From assembly GCF_910578895.1 (NCBI RefSeq), contig NZ_CAJTSC010000001.1, positions 54,073 through 105,302 on the forward strand: a DNA stretch of 51,230 nucleotides, in the 5' to 3' direction. Below, piece by piece: positions 1 through 8,218 of the stretch. Below the pieces are notes generated by a model. That model had not been told where the DNA came from. It ran no database searches and saw only the letters and a list, made by a program, of their open reading frames with translations. This DNA is from an uncultured Bacteroides sp. (lineage in GTDB: Bacteria > Bacteroidota > Bacteroidia > Bacteroidales > Bacteroidaceae). Numbering within the stretch: position 1 is the first letter of the stretch; each line of letters opens with the position of its first letter. The translations under genes were made by a program, and so were the position numbers.

Positions 1-1
1 G

Positions 2-2734
2 CCGCTGATTTGCGGTTCCGTACTGACCTTCGAGCATCAAGAAAGAGACAAGGAAAGCCTCGCCAACCCGTCAACCGAAGAAACTTTCTACGGTTACGAC
101 AAAGTCATCATGCTTGCCGGCGGTGTGGGATACGGTACGCAACGCGACTGCCTGAAAGGTGCTCCCGAAGCCGGCAACAAGGTGGTCGTTATCGGTGGCG
201 ACAACTACCGCATCGGTTTGGGCGGCGGCTCCGTATCGTCCGTAGATACGGGACGTTACAGTAGCGGTATCGAATTGAACGCCGTGCAACGCGCCAATGC
301 GGAAATGCAGAAACGCGCCTACAACGTAGTACGCGCACTGTGCGAGGAAGACACCAATCCGGTAGTTTCCATCCACGACCACGGTTCTGCCGGACACGTC
401 AACTGTCTGTCCGAACTGGTGGAAGAGTGCGGCGGGCTTATCGACATGAGCAAACTGCCTATCGGCGACAAGACTCTCTCCGCCAAAGAAATCATAGCCA
501 ACGAAAGCCAGGAGCGTATGGGTCTGCTCATTCAGGAAGAAGCTATCGAACATGTACGCAAGGTGGCCGAACGCGAGCGCGCACCGATGTACGTAGTAGG
601 TGAAACTACCGGCGACCACCGATTCGCTTTCCGGCAAGCCGACGGCGTACGTCCGTTCGATCTTGCCGTAGAACAGATGTTCGGTTCTTCACCCAAGACT
701 TACATGGTGGACAAAACCGTGGAACGCCACTACGAAATGCCGAAATACGAACTGTCGCAGTTGCACGAATACCTTACCAATGTGCTCCAACTGGAAGCCG
801 TGGCGTGCAAAGACTGGTTGACGAACAAGGTAGACCGTAGCGTAACGGGTAAGATTGCCCGCCAGCAGTGTCAGGGCGAACTCCAGTTGCCGTTGAGCGA
901 CTGCGGCGTGGTAGCTCTGGACTATCGTGGCGAAAAAGGTATCGCAACTTCTTTGGGACACGCGCCGCAGGCAGCACTTGCCGACCCTGCAGCAGGTTCC
1001 ATTCTCTCCGTCAGCGAGGCACTGACCAACCTGATATGGGCACCGCTTGCCGAAGGTCTGGACAGCGTATCTCTGTCAGCCAACTGGATGTGGCCGTGCC
1101 GCTCGCAAGAAGGCGAGGACGCACGTCTCTATACCGCCGTCAAAGCATTGAGCGATTTCTGCTGCGCCCTGCAAATCAACGTTCCTACCGGCAAGGACTC
1201 TCTGTCCATGACGCAGAAATACCCCAACGGGAACAAGGTCATCGCTCCGGGCACGGTCATCGTATCTGCCGGCGGTGAAGTTTCCGATGTGAAGAAAGTG
1301 GTATCTCCCGTGCTTGTCAACGACAGCAAGACCACCCTTTACCACATCGACTTCAGTTTCGACAAGTTGAAACTGGGCGGTTCGGCATTTGCACAGTCTT
1401 TGGGCAAAGTGGGTGACGAAGTGCCTTGCGTGCAAGATGCCGAATACTTCCGCGACGCTTTCCTTGCCGTACAGGGATTAATCAACAAGGGACTTATTCT
1501 TGCCGGACACGACATTTCAGCCGGTGGCCTTATCACTACGTTGCTCGAAATGTGCTTCGCCAATGTAGAGGGCGGTATGGAAATCAACCTCGACAAGATA
1601 AAAGAACAGGACCTCGTCAAGATATTGTTTGCAGAAAACCCGGGTATCGTTATCCAAATCAGCGACAAGCACAAGGAAGAGGTGAAGAAGATGCTGGAAG
1701 ACGCCGGTGTGGGTTACATCAACATAGGTAAGCCGACAGACGAACGCCACATCCTCGTAAACAAGGACGGTGCCACTTACCAATTCGGCATAGACCACAT
1801 GCGTGATGTATGGTACTCCTCATCCTACCTGCTCGACCGCAAGCAGTCGATGAACGGATGTGCCAAGCAGCGTTTCGAGAACTACAAGATGCAGCCGCTG
1901 GATTTGGCATTCCTGCCGGAATTCAAAGGCAAATTGTCGCAATACGGCATCGACCCCAACCGCCGTACTCCGACCGGCATCCGCGCCGCCATTATCCGTG
2001 AAAAGGGAACCAACGGCGAACGCGAAATGGCATACTCGCTCTACCTTGCCGGCTTTGACGTGAAAGACGTGACAATGACCGACCTTATCAGCGGCCGTGA
2101 GACACTGGAAGACGTGAACATGGTAGTTTACTGCGGCGGATTCTCCAACTCCGACGTATTGGGTTCAGCCAAAGGTTGGGCAGGCGCTTTCCTCTTCAAC
2201 CCGAAAGCCAAAGAGGCGCTCGACAAGTTCTATGCACGCGAAGACACGCTGTCGCTCGGTGTATGCAACGGTTGCCAGCTGATGATGGAGCTGGGCCTTA
2301 TCACGCCCGAACATGAGCAGAAAGGCAAGATGCTGCATAACAACTCGCATAAGTTCGAGTCTACCTTTGTCGGCGTCACTATCCCCACCAACCGCAGCGT
2401 AATGTTCGGCTCTTTGAGTGGCAGCAAGCTCGGCATCTGGGTGGCACACGGAGAAGGCAAGTTCTCATTGCCTTACGATGAAGATAAGTACAACGTAGTG
2501 GCAAAATATACCTACAACGAATATCCGGGTAATCCGAACGGTTCCGACTACTCCGTTGCGGCAATAGCCAGCACCAACGGACGCCATTTGGCTATCATGC
2601 CTCACTTGGAACGTTCCATCTTCCCGTGGCAGAACGGCTACTATCCTCTGGACCGTGTACACAGCGACCAGGTTACCCCGTGGATAGAAGCATTTGTCAA
2701 CGCACGCAAGTGGGTGGAAGAAAAGACAAAGTAA
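2..2734 (+). CDS. purL: Phosphoribosylformylglycinamidine synthase (PurL), 5' end cut by window
   Basis: FGAM synthase converts FGAR to FGAM in cytosolic purine synthesis, using glutamine and ATP. The frame is open from base 2, so about 910 residues are visible and roughly the first 300 are missing; an ATG at 110 is internal. The visible part holds the AIRS-like ATP-binding halves (for example PTGKDSLSMTQKYPNG and AGHDISAGGLITTLLEM) and a C-terminal class I glutaminase domain. That domain has the nucleophile cysteine in LGVCNGCQLMMELGL, HGEGKFSLP, and PHLERSIFPWQ near the end. This is the large single-chain PurL type seen in Bacteroidetes and Proteobacteria. A hairpin follows at 2782-2819. 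Identification is firm. Confidence 0.97.
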   Translation, partial: PLICGSVLTFEHQERDKESLANPSTEETFYGYDKVIMLAGGVGYGTQRDCLKGAPEAGNKVVVIGGDNYRIGLGGGSVSSVDTGRYSSGIELNAVQRANAEMQKRAYNVVRALCEEDTNPVVSIHDHGSAGHVNCLSELVEECGGLIDMSKLPIGDKTLSAKEIIANESQERMGLLIQEEAIEHVRKVAERERAPMYVVGETTGDHRFAFRQADGVRPFDLAVEQMFGSSPKTYMVDKTVERHYEMPKYELSQLHEYLTNVLQLEAVACKDWLTNKVDRSVTGKIARQQCQGELQLPLSDCGVVALDYRGEKGIATSLGHAPQAALADPAAGSILSVSEALTNLIWAPLAEGLDSVSLSANWMWPCRSQEGEDARLYTAVKALSDFCCALQINVPTGKDSLSMTQKYPNGNKVIAPGTVIVSAGGEVSDVKKVVSPVLVNDSKTTLYHIDFSFDKLKLGGSAFAQSLGKVGDEVPCVQDAEYFRDAFLAVQGLINKGLILAGHDISAGGLITTLLEMCFANVEGGMEINLDKIKEQDLVKILFAENPGIVIQISDKHKEEVKKMLEDAGVGYINIGKPTDERHILVNKDGATYQFGIDHMRDVWYSSSYLLDRKQSMNGCAKQRFENYKMQPLDLAFLPEFKGKLSQYGIDPNRRTPTGIRAAIIREKGTNGEREMAYSLYLAGFDVKDVTMTDLISGRETLEDVNMVVYCGGFSNSDVLGSAKGWAGAFLFNPKAKEALDKFYAREDTLSLGVCNGCQLMMELGLITPEHEQKGKMLHNNSHKFESTFVGVTIPTNRSVMFGSLSGSKLGIWVAHGEGKFSLPYDEDKYNVVAKYTYNEYPGNPNGSDYSVAAIASTNGRHLAIMPHLERSIFPWQNGYYPLDRVHSDQVTPWIEAFVNARKWVEEKTK

Positions 2735-2781
2735 ATAGTGCCACAAGCATGAGTAAAGCTATCATGCAATAATCAGGACAG

Positions 2782-2826
2782 TGTGCCGGAGTGCTTGCCA
2801 ATGCAAGGATTTCGGCACATTTCTTA
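2782..2826 (+). terminator. Hairpin terminator after purL
   Basis: TGTGCCG (2782-2788) pairs with CGGCACA (2813-2819), enclosing a second small stem CTTGC/GCAAG (2794-2798 and 2803-2807). It is followed by TTTCTT. It lies 48 bp after the purL stop. The U-tract is short, so strength is uncertain. Confidence 0.55.
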
Positions 2827-2859
2827 TATCCTCCCGCGTCTCTGACCTCCCTCCGCCTT

Positions 2860-2891
2860 TTTGCATATCTCAAACAAATTGACTACTTTTG
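2860..2891 (+). promoter_or_regulatory. Bacteroides-type promoter of the hybrid sensor gene
   Basis: A -33 box TTTG (2860-2863) and a -7 box TACTTTTG (2884-2891) are separated by 20 bp. This matches the TTTG/TAnnTTTG pattern read by the primary sigma factor of Bacteroides. The predicted leader to the ATG at 2949 is about 50 nt. This makes the sensor gene a separate unit from purL. Confidence 0.7.
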
Positions 2892-2948
2892 TGTTAATAT
2901 TAAGTTCCCTAAGGCGTTTATCAAACTTATATTTCAAAATCGGCTGAT

Positions 2949-5900
2949 ATGAAAAAGCTTTTCTTTTTCTTGATTTTTTTAGTATCATCCTTTTTCGCTA
3001 CTGCCCAGACATATAAATATATCGGCGTAGAAGATGGTTTGAGCAACAGGCGTGTGTATGCCATCCAAAAGGGAGCCAAGGGATACATGTGGTTCCTCAC
3101 GAACGACGGCATCAACCGTTACAACGGAAAGGACTTCAAGCAATACAAACTCATGGATGGCGAAGAGGAAATCAACTCCATGAAGAACCTCAGCTGGCTG
3201 TATTCGGACTCGCAAGGCAGGTTGTGGGAAATCGGCAAACAAGGGCGCATCTTCTGCTACGAAAGCAAGCACGACCGTTTCCAACTGATATACAAACTGC
3301 CTAAAAGCGAAACGGAAGGATTGCATACCCCTGTCAGCTACGGGTTTATTGACGACAATAATATAATATGGCTTTGTAACCAAAGAAACATCTACCTATA
3401 CAACAGCGAAACGAAAGAAACCGTTATCATCAAAAATGCAATCGACGAGAGCATCACGGACATTGAACAAATAGGCGAGAACCACTATTTCATAGGAACG
3501 GATGTAGGCGTGCATTATGCCGAACTGAAAAACAACATACTCTCACTAAGCCCTTGCGAGAAGCTGGATACGCTAAAATTGCAAATCAACGAACTTTTCT
3601 TCCATAAAAGCAGCCGCAAAATCTTTATCGGAACTTTTCAAAGAGGGATTTATGTGTATGACCTCAACCTCCATAAAGCATTTCATATCAAGTCGGGACT
3701 GACAGACGTCAGTATCAACCGCATCTGTGCCTTCGGCGAGAATGAGATATTGATAGCGACAGACGGCGCAGGCGTCTATAAAATGGATGTATATACCCAC
3801 CAATCCGAACCGTACATCGTGGCGGACTTTAACCGGTGCAATGCCATGAACGGCAATACCATCTACGACATATACGTTGACGATGAGGAACGCATCTGGA
3901 TGGCAAATTATCCTATCGGCATTACCGTACGCAACAACCGGTACAGCGATTACCAATGGGTCAAGCATTCCATCGGCAACGAACAATCCCTTGTCAACGA
4001 CCAGGTAAACGCCATCATCGAAGATGAAGAGGGCGATTTGTGGTATGCCACCAACAACGGAATCAGCCTGTACGAACACTGCACACGGCAATGGCATTCG
4101 TTTATGAGTGTTTTCGACAAGGAACACAAGAGCCGTAACCACACGTTCATATCCTTGTGCGAAGTAAGCCCCGGCATCATTTGGGCAGGAGGCTACAGTT
4201 CGGGCATTTACCAAATAGACAAGAAAAAACATTCTGTCAGCATCTTCGCCCCCGCCCAATTCAGCGGTACGGCAATCCGCCCCGACAAGTATATCCGTTC
4301 CATCACCAAGGACAGCGAGGGCTATATCTGGTCGGGAGGATACTACAACCTTAAAAAGATAAACCTCGAAGATAAAAAAACAGAATCCATACCCGGGCTG
4401 GAAGGGATAACAAACATCAAAGAGAAAAACAAGGAATTTATGTGGATAGGTACCACCAACGGACTGTACCTGTTGGAGAAAGCAACCGGCAAATACCAAT
4501 ACATTGCAATGCCGGTAGAGTCTTCCTATATACATTGCCTGTATCAAGCAACTGACGGGCTGTTGTATATCGGAACAAGTAACTCCGGCCTGTTGATTTA
4601 CGACCCTGTCCGAAAAGCGTTCGAACACTACCATAAAGATAACTCCACGCTTATCTCCAACAACATTTACACCATCTTATCAGACGGGAAAGAGGAGATT
4701 ATCCTAAGTACGGAGCATGGACTGAGCGGTTTCTATCCCAAAGAAAAGATATTCCATAACTGGACCAAAGAGCAAGGATTGCACTCCGACCATTTCAATG
4801 CCAACTCGGGAACCATACGCAAGAACGGGAATGTCATTTTCGGAAGCATGGACGGCACCATCGAATTTCCCAAAAACATGGTCCTGCCCCGTAAGTATAA
4901 CTCACGCATGGTCTTCAGCGATTTACGCATCTTCTACCAAACGGTATATCCCAAAGACGAAGGCTCGCCTTTGGTTCTGGACATCGACGAGACAAAAAGC
5001 CTGACACTGAAATACAAGCAGAACATATTCTCTCTTCGGGTTTCCTCCATCAATTATGACTATCCTTCCCTCGTCTTGTATTCATGGAAACTGGAAGGAT
5101 TTTACGACGGTTGGAGCCGTCCGGGAGAAGAGAACATCATCCGCTTCACCAATCTGGGTCCCGGTCATTACACCTTGCGCGTACGTGCCATATCCAACGA
5201 AGACCAGCGAATTATCCTGGAAGAGCGCAGCATGGATATCATCATCGAACAGCCCATCTGGCTCAGTATATGGGCTTTGCTGCTGTATGCCCTTATTCTT
5301 ATAGCCCTCGTAAGCATTGCACTGCGTATCATCGTGCTGCGCAGGCAACGGAAAATATCCGATGACAAAATCCGTTTCTTTATCAACACGGCACACGACA
5401 TCCGCACTCCGCTGACACTTATCAAAGCTCCGTTGGAAGAACTTTCCACCCGCGAGCTGCTTACCGAGAACGGGACGGAAAACCTCAACACGGCACTCCG
5501 CAATGTCAACGCCTTGCTGCGTCTCACCACCAACCTCATAAACTTCGAACGGGCAGACAGCTATTCGAACAACTTCCACGTATCCGAATACGAATTAGGG
5601 GCTTATCTGGCAGACATTATCAACACTTTCCGCCCCTACGCCGCCACAAAGCACATCAATCTGACTTACGACAGCAATTTCCACTACCTGAACGTCTGGT
5701 TGGACAAGGATAAAATGGACTCCATCCTGAAGAATATCCTATCCAATGCACTGAAATATACTCCCGATGGCGGAAGCATACACGTACATGCCTACGAAAC
5801 GGAAGACAGCTGGGACGTGGAAATCAGCGATACGGGCATCGGAATTCCGCCGGATGAACAGAAAAAGCTGTTCAAGATGCACTTCCGTGGCAGCAATGCC

Positions 5901-7010
5901 ATCAACTCCAAAATTACCGGTAGTGGAATCGGGTTGCTGCTGGTATGGAAACTTGTACATATACATAAAGGAAAGCTCAATTTTACCAGCACCGAGGGAA
6001 AAGGTTCCTGCATCAAAGTGTCTTTCCCCAAAGACGAGCAACGTTATCGCAAAGCCATGCGCCACTCTGCCTCCGCAAAGGCAGAAGAGCGGGAAAACGG
6101 TAACGGACCGGAACCGGTCGTTGCTCCGGAGCAAGACACCACCGACACTCTTGCCATCGGTACGCCACCTGCAGAAGATTATGAACATGCCCTGCAGAAA
6201 AGCCAAGATGCCGGTAACTGCCGGAAGATACTGGTGGTAGAGGACAATGACGAACTGAGGGAATACCTGCAACGCACACTGGCGGAAAGTTACAGCGTAC
6301 AGGTATGCGCCAACGGCAAAGCGGCACTCCACATCGTGAAAGAGTATTTCCCCGACTTGATTATATCGGATATCATGATGCCCGAAATGCGGGGCGACGA
6401 GTTGTGCCGGATTATAAAGAATGACATCGCCACTTCCCACATCCCCGTAATCCTGCTTACAGCCCTCAATACGGACGAGAACATCATTGACGGATTGCAG
6501 ACCGGGGCGGATGAATACGTCGTGAAGCCCTTCAATATCGGAATTCTGCGTGCCACCATCGCCAACCTGCTTGCCAACCGTGCTTTGCTGCGCCGCAAAT
6601 ACGGAAACCTGGAACTGAATGACGACACGCACAACACGGAGTGCATCAACTGCTCTACGGATTTGGACTGGAAGTTCATCGCCGGCATCCGGAAGAATGT
6701 AGAGGACAACATGAACAACCCGAACTTCACGATTGATATGCTTTGTACGCAGCTCAATATGAGCCGTACAAGTTTCTACAACAAACTAAAGGCACTGACC
6801 GACCAGGCACCGGGAGATTATGTACGGCTAATCCGCCTGAAACGTGCCGTGCAACTGCTGAAGGAACAAAAGTACACCATCACTGAAATTGCCGAAATGA
6901 CCGGGTTCAACGATGCCAAGTATTTCCGCGAGGTTTTTAAGAAGCATTTCAATGTAAGCCCGAGCCAGTACGCAAAAGAAGAGAGGAATAACGGCGAAGC
7001 CGGACAATAA
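2949..7010 (+). CDS. Hybrid two-component system sensor/regulator (HTCS), orphan
   Basis: A 1353-residue one-protein signalling system. A signal peptide (about 1-20, ending in FFATAQ) leads to periplasmic two-component-regulator propeller repeats (about 20-650; repeats such as DSQGRLWEIG, DEEGDLWYATNNG), a Y_Y_Y domain (about 680-765) and one membrane helix (about 772-796). Next come a HisKA domain with the phospho-acceptor His816 in AHDIRTPLTLIKAP, an HATPase_c domain (DTGIGIPPDEQ, GSGIGLLLVWKLV), a receiver domain with Asp1141 in LIISDIMMPE, and a C-terminal AraC-type double helix-turn-helix (ITEIAEMTGFNDAKYF). All key residues are present. HTCS proteins normally bind a sugar fragment and switch on an adjacent PUL. 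Here the neighbours are purL and chromate transporters, so its target is unknown. The start is chosen because it opens a signal peptide behind a good promoter. Confidence 0.95.
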   Translation: MKKLFFFLIFLVSSFFATAQTYKYIGVEDGLSNRRVYAIQKGAKGYMWFLTNDGINRYNGKDFKQYKLMDGEEEINSMKNLSWLYSDSQGRLWEIGKQGRIFCYESKHDRFQLIYKLPKSETEGLHTPVSYGFIDDNNIIWLCNQRNIYLYNSETKETVIIKNAIDESITDIEQIGENHYFIGTDVGVHYAELKNNILSLSPCEKLDTLKLQINELFFHKSSRKIFIGTFQRGIYVYDLNLHKAFHIKSGLTDVSINRICAFGENEILIATDGAGVYKMDVYTHQSEPYIVADFNRCNAMNGNTIYDIYVDDEERIWMANYPIGITVRNNRYSDYQWVKHSIGNEQSLVNDQVNAIIEDEEGDLWYATNNGISLYEHCTRQWHSFMSVFDKEHKSRNHTFISLCEVSPGIIWAGGYSSGIYQIDKKKHSVSIFAPAQFSGTAIRPDKYIRSITKDSEGYIWSGGYYNLKKINLEDKKTESIPGLEGITNIKEKNKEFMWIGTTNGLYLLEKATGKYQYIAMPVESSYIHCLYQATDGLLYIGTSNSGLLIYDPVRKAFEHYHKDNSTLISNNIYTILSDGKEEIILSTEHGLSGFYPKEKIFHNWTKEQGLHSDHFNANSGTIRKNGNVIFGSMDGTIEFPKNMVLPRKYNSRMVFSDLRIFYQTVYPKDEGSPLVLDIDETKSLTLKYKQNIFSLRVSSINYDYPSLVLYSWKLEGFYDGWSRPGEENIIRFTNLGPGHYTLRVRAISNEDQRIILEERSMDIIIEQPIWLSIWALLLYALILIALVSIALRIIVLRRQRKISDDKIRFFINTAHDIRTPLTLIKAPLEELSTRELLTENGTENLNTALRNVNALLRLTTNLINFERADSYSNNFHVSEYELGAYLADIINTFRPYAATKHINLTYDSNFHYLNVWLDKDKMDSILKNILSNALKYTPDGGSIHVHAYETEDSWDVEISDTGIGIPPDEQKKLFKMHFRGSNAINSKITGSGIGLLLVWKLVHIHKGKLNFTSTEGKGSCIKVSFPKDEQRYRKAMRHSASAKAEERENGNGPEPVVAPEQDTTDTLAIGTPPAEDYEHALQKSQDAGNCRKILVVEDNDELREYLQRTLAESYSVQVCANGKAALHIVKEYFPDLIISDIMMPEMRGDELCRIIKNDIATSHIPVILLTALNTDENIIDGLQTGADEYVVKPFNIGILRATIANLLANRALLRRKYGNLELNDDTHNTECINCSTDLDWKFIAGIRKNVEDNMNNPNFTIDMLCTQLNMSRTSFYNKLKALTDQAPGDYVRLIRLKRAVQLLKEQKYTITEIAEMTGFNDAKYFREVFKKHFNVSPSQYAKEERNNGEAGQ

Positions 7011-7035
7011 ACCGAATTATAACATTACATAAGAT

Positions 7036-7596
7036 ATGACGAATATATACATCGAAGCTTTTTCCATCTTTTTTAAGATAGGCGCATTCACCATTGGCGG
7101 CGGATATGCCATGGTTCCATTGATTGAGGACGAAATAGTGACAAAACGCCGGTGGATAGCCAAAGAGGATTTTATAGACCTGCTTGCCATATCCCAGTCC
7201 ACACCGGGTATTCTTGCGGTCAACATATCCATATTCATAGGCTACCGCCTGCGGGGAATACGGGGAAGCATCGTCACCGCTTTAGGAACGATACTGCCCT
7301 CTTTCCTCATTATCCTTGCCATAGCGCTGTTTTTCCATAACTTCAAAGACAACGTTTACGTAGAACGTATCTTCAAGGGCATCCGTCCGGCAGTGGTCGC
7401 GCTGATAGCCGCTCCCACTTTCAGTATGGCAAAATCCGCCAAAATCACCCGCCGTACGATATGGATACCTATTGTTTCGGCACTGCTCATCTGGCTGTTG
7501 GGCTTCTCCCCTATCTGGATTATCATAGCAGCCGGCACAGGCGGATACCTGTTTTCACGAATCAAGAAGAACCAATCAAGAAGAACCAATCAATAA
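7036..7596 (+). CDS. Short chromate-transporter (CHR) family protein, first of pair
   Basis: A 186-residue inner-membrane protein with the CHR family signatures FTIGGGYAMVPLI near the N-terminus, ISQSTPGILAVNIS in the middle and GIRPAVVALI before the last helices. It is a half-size member. Short CHR proteins usually occur as tandem pairs acting together, and a second copy begins 16 bp downstream. CHR proteins export chromate, but many in anaerobes have no known substrate, so the name is by family only. The gene follows the sensor gene by 25 bp and may share its transcript. Its last residues (RIKKNQSRRTNQ) are encoded by a 14-bp tandem duplication. Confidence 0.88.
   Translation: MTNIYIEAFSIFFKIGAFTIGGGYAMVPLIEDEIVTKRRWIAKEDFIDLLAISQSTPGILAVNISIFIGYRLRGIRGSIVTALGTILPSFLIILAIALFFHNFKDNVYVERIFKGIRPAVVALIAAPTFSMAKSAKITRRTIWIPIVSALLIWLLGFSPIWIIIAAGTGGYLFSRIKKNQSRRTNQ
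7561..7588 (+). repeat. 14-bp tandem duplication at the 3' end of the first CHR gene
   Basis: ATCAAGAAGAACCA occurs twice head to tail (7561-7574 and 7575-7588), followed by a partial third start (ATCAA). The unit is not a multiple of three. Loss or gain of one copy would change the reading frame of the CHR gene's final codons. Confidence 0.85.
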
Positions 7597-7612
7597 AAAA
7601 ACATAGATTACC

Positions 7613-8182
7613 ATGCTTTTCCTCGAACTGTTCTACACATTCTTTAAAATCGGGCTTTTCGGTTTCGGCGGCGGATACGCCATGCTTTCCATGATACAGG
7701 GCGAAGTGGTCACCCGCTACGGCTGGCTGACGCCGCAGGAGTTTACGGATATCGTAGCTATCAGCCAGATGACCCCCGGACCTATCGGCATCAATTCGGC
7801 AACCTACGTAGGCTATTCCACGATAGCCGAACAATACGGCACAAGCATGGGAGTGCTGGGCTCCTTCATAGCCACGTTTGCCGTAGTGCTGCCTTCGTTC
7901 ATCCTGATGCTCACCATCAGCAAATTCTTCCTGAAATATCAGAAACATCCGTCGGTAGAGGCGGTGTTCAGCGGACTCCGCCCGGCAGTGGTCGGATTGC
8001 TGGCATCGGCGGCGCTGGTGCTGATGAACACGGAGAATTTCGGTTCTCCCCAAGATGACGTACGCGCTTTCATAATCAGCGTCATCATCTTCCTTGTAGC
8101 GTTTATCGGAACGAAGAAGTACAAGGCAAATCCCATACTGATGATTATAGCGTGCGGAATAGCGGGGCTTCTGCTCTATTAG
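7613..8182 (+). CDS. Short chromate-transporter (CHR) family protein, second of pair
   Basis: A 189-residue membrane protein, homologous to the preceding gene but clearly diverged. It carries FGFGGGYAMLSMI, ISQMTPGPIGINSATYVGY and GLRPAVVGLLAS. Hydrophobic segments fill most of the protein. The two short CHR proteins probably form a heteromer equal to one long CHR transporter, as known for paired short-chain family members. The last codons (GLLLY and stop) form the left arm of a 17-bp hairpin shared with the convergent neighbour. The substrate is not evident from sequence. Confidence 0.88.
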   Translation: MLFLELFYTFFKIGLFGFGGGYAMLSMIQGEVVTRYGWLTPQEFTDIVAISQMTPGPIGINSATYVGYSTIAEQYGTSMGVLGSFIATFAVVLPSFILMLTISKFFLKYQKHPSVEAVFSGLRPAVVGLLASAALVLMNTENFGSPQDDVRAFIISVIIFLVAFIGTKKYKANPILMIIACGIAGLLLY

Positions 8183-8206
8183 CCGGAGTTAATAGAGCAG
8201 AAGCCC
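8165..8206. terminator. 17-bp perfect hairpin between convergent genes, overlapping a stop codon
   Basis: GGGCTTCTGCTCTATTA (8165-8181) is the exact reverse complement of 8190-8206, with an 8-nt loop. The left arm contains the last codons of the CHR gene and the first two bases of its stop. Neither side has a long U-tract, but its place between convergent genes suggests a bidirectional terminator or an mRNA 3'-end protector. Confidence 0.7.
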
Positions 8207-8218
8207 TGCCGGCAAGGT

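Noticed and set aside
3573..4634. 353-codon minus-strand open frame inside the HTCS gene
   Set aside because: Antisense shadow of the propeller repeats; no start context and no recognisable domain.
2949..7010. HTCS as the regulator of the PUL in this window
   Set aside because: It is 20 kb away with many unrelated genes between, while a SusR-like regulator lies directly next to the PUL.
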